A stretch of DNA of 24,815 bases from a virus. Shown piece after piece: positions 24,160-24,815 of the stretch; position 1 is the stretch's first letter; each line of letters begins with the position of its first letter. The stretch is taken from positions 1 through 24,815 of the IMG/VR virus record IMGVR_UViG_3300010297_000079; one strand, 5' to 3'. The notes under the pieces are model-generated. The model was not told where the DNA came from and made no database searches. It saw only the letters and a program-made list of their open reading frames with translations. Made by a program: the position numbers and the translations under genes.

Positions 24160-24722
24160 GAGTTTTTATGCCTAGGGCACCCAGAATATTCCATTTGTAC
24201 CCATATTTCGCCATCTTTCACGCAGGAGGGGTTGAAATCTTTTTCTAAATAGTTTTTGACAACATCTCCTTCTCCGTTTATTACTGAAAAATATTTAAAA
24301 TCAAATTTAAATGGACAGTGCCACATAACAGAGCCGTCTTTTTTGAGCTGTCCCTTCTTCTTTGCAAAGCCGCATAATAATTTTCCACCAAAAGTGTTGT
24401 CGCTGGGGAAATTTTTGTCAGACGCAAAATTACTACAGGCCGATGATTCATCAAAGTTTTCCACCATTTGCTGATAATGGCTTAACTCATACTCAAAAGC
24501 AGTCAACGCCTCATCTGGGATAGGCTTCATTTTTATTACCCCCTTGTCTTCGCCGTCCTCTTTAAACTTGAGTTTCATGTGTCGTAAAAATGGAAATTCA
24601 TTTTGCCTGAGGGAATACTCTCCAAATTTTTCCCTAATAGCCAGAGAATATATCCAGTCCTGCAAGTTGTCATCTATCTCGCTTCCAACGAAGGTTTTTG
24701 CGCTGGTTTTGAAATCCCTCAT
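24156..24722 (-). CDS. Conserved hypothetical protein with spaced cysteines
   Basis: 188-aa protein I cannot assign. It is mixed alpha/beta and carries several Cys in short turns: SACSNF, KLLCGF, WHCPFKFDF, PSCVK and GCPRH near the C-terminus. The LLCGFAKKKGQLKKDGSVMWHCPFK block looks like the best-conserved core. Four of the cysteines could bind zinc or an iron-sulphur cluster, but the spacing does not match a family I can name. There is no signal peptide or membrane segment. It is the most upstream gene of the minus-strand block seen here and precedes the polymerase parts by 33 bases, so a DNA metabolism role is possible but unproven. Confidence 0.8.
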   Translation of the reverse strand: MRDFKTSAKTFVGSEIDDNLQDWIYSLAIREKFGEYSLRQNEFPFLRHMKLKFKEDGEDKGVIKMKPIPDEALTAFEYELSHYQQMVENFDESSACSNFASDKNFPSDNTFGGKLLCGFAKKKGQLKKDGSVMWHCPFKFDFKYFSVINGEGDVVKNYLEKDFNPSCVKDGEIWVQMEYSGCPRHKNS

Positions 24723-24735
24723 TTTGGCAATTTTT

Positions 24736-24752
24736 TTTCTCTTATAGAGAAA
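24736..24752. promoter_or_regulatory. Perfect 7-bp inverted repeat upstream of the 188-aa gene
   Basis: TTTCTCT, a 3-base spacer and AGAGAAA form a perfect inverted repeat 14 bases before the ATG at 24722. Minus-strand TATAAT strings lie further upstream (82..77 and 77..72 of 247xx-248xx), without a good -35. The repeat could be an operator or a weak RNA hairpin near the ribosome site. The 93-base stretch from 24723 to the window end holds no gene. Confidence 0.4.
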
Positions 24753-24815
24753 TAGTTTATCTATAAAGCCAATTATATTATATCGAACGGGGTAATCGTT
24801 TTTTTCTAAAACGAA

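Overview
The window is a stretch of a tailed bacteriophage (Caudoviricetes). The best evidence is a lambda-type tail-tip cassette (L, K, I, I', J) on the plus strand facing a tightly packed minus-strand block of replication, recombination and sugar-modification genes. The lambda-like tip (an L protein with Fe-S cysteines, a J-type host-specificity protein) suggests a siphovirus of a Gram-negative host. Genes overlap by 1-23 bases almost everywhere, intergenic DNA is minimal, and I see no tRNA, IS element or CRISPR array. Few starts have a recognisable Shine-Dalgarno. I cannot name the host genus; large carbohydrate-binding domains hint at a polysaccharide-rich surface.

Layout. (1) 1-1684: two minus-strand accessory genes: a 329-aa protein with a faint alginate-lyase-type signature and a 179-aa conserved phage protein. 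(2) 1685-1739: divergent intergenic region. (3) 1740-11994: the tail-tip operon. L carries a LamG-like domain and a CBM5/12-like module wedged between its two Fe-S cysteine pairs. K is reduced to its JAMM peptidase half. I is present as two tandem paralogues. J is 2206 aa and has its own LamG-like domain. (4) 11997-24722: minus-strand block, transcribed right to left. In order of transcription: a Cys-containing protein of unknown function; a degenerate PHP-domain protein; a DEDDh exonuclease; a DnaE-type polymerase without its PHP domain; a Clp/Hsp100 AAA+ ATPase with a degenerate second ATPase site; a 71-aa basic protein followed by a strong intrinsic terminator; an aminoglycoside-phosphotransferase-fold pseudokinase; a possible ssDNA-binding protein; a GT4 glycosyltransferase fused to half of a GT9; the other GT9 half; a possible annealing protein; and a possible GNAT acetyltransferase. 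The two blocks converge with only two bases between stop codons.

How it fits together. The plus-strand genes build the tail tip that recognises the host, apparently with extra glycan-binding domains. The first part of the minus-strand block is a replicase module in which one bacterial DnaE appears to have been split at the PHP/palm linker, with the proofreading exonuclease gene placed between the halves. The later part holds DNA-binding and recombination candidates and glycosyltransferases that may modify phage DNA, virions or host glycans. The most unusual points are the split polymerase, the insertion inside the Fe-S loop of L, the duplicated I gene, the split GT9, the pseudokinase, the one-sided Clp ATPase, and a CTTGA(C/A) motif 27-31 bases upstream of several minus-strand starts.
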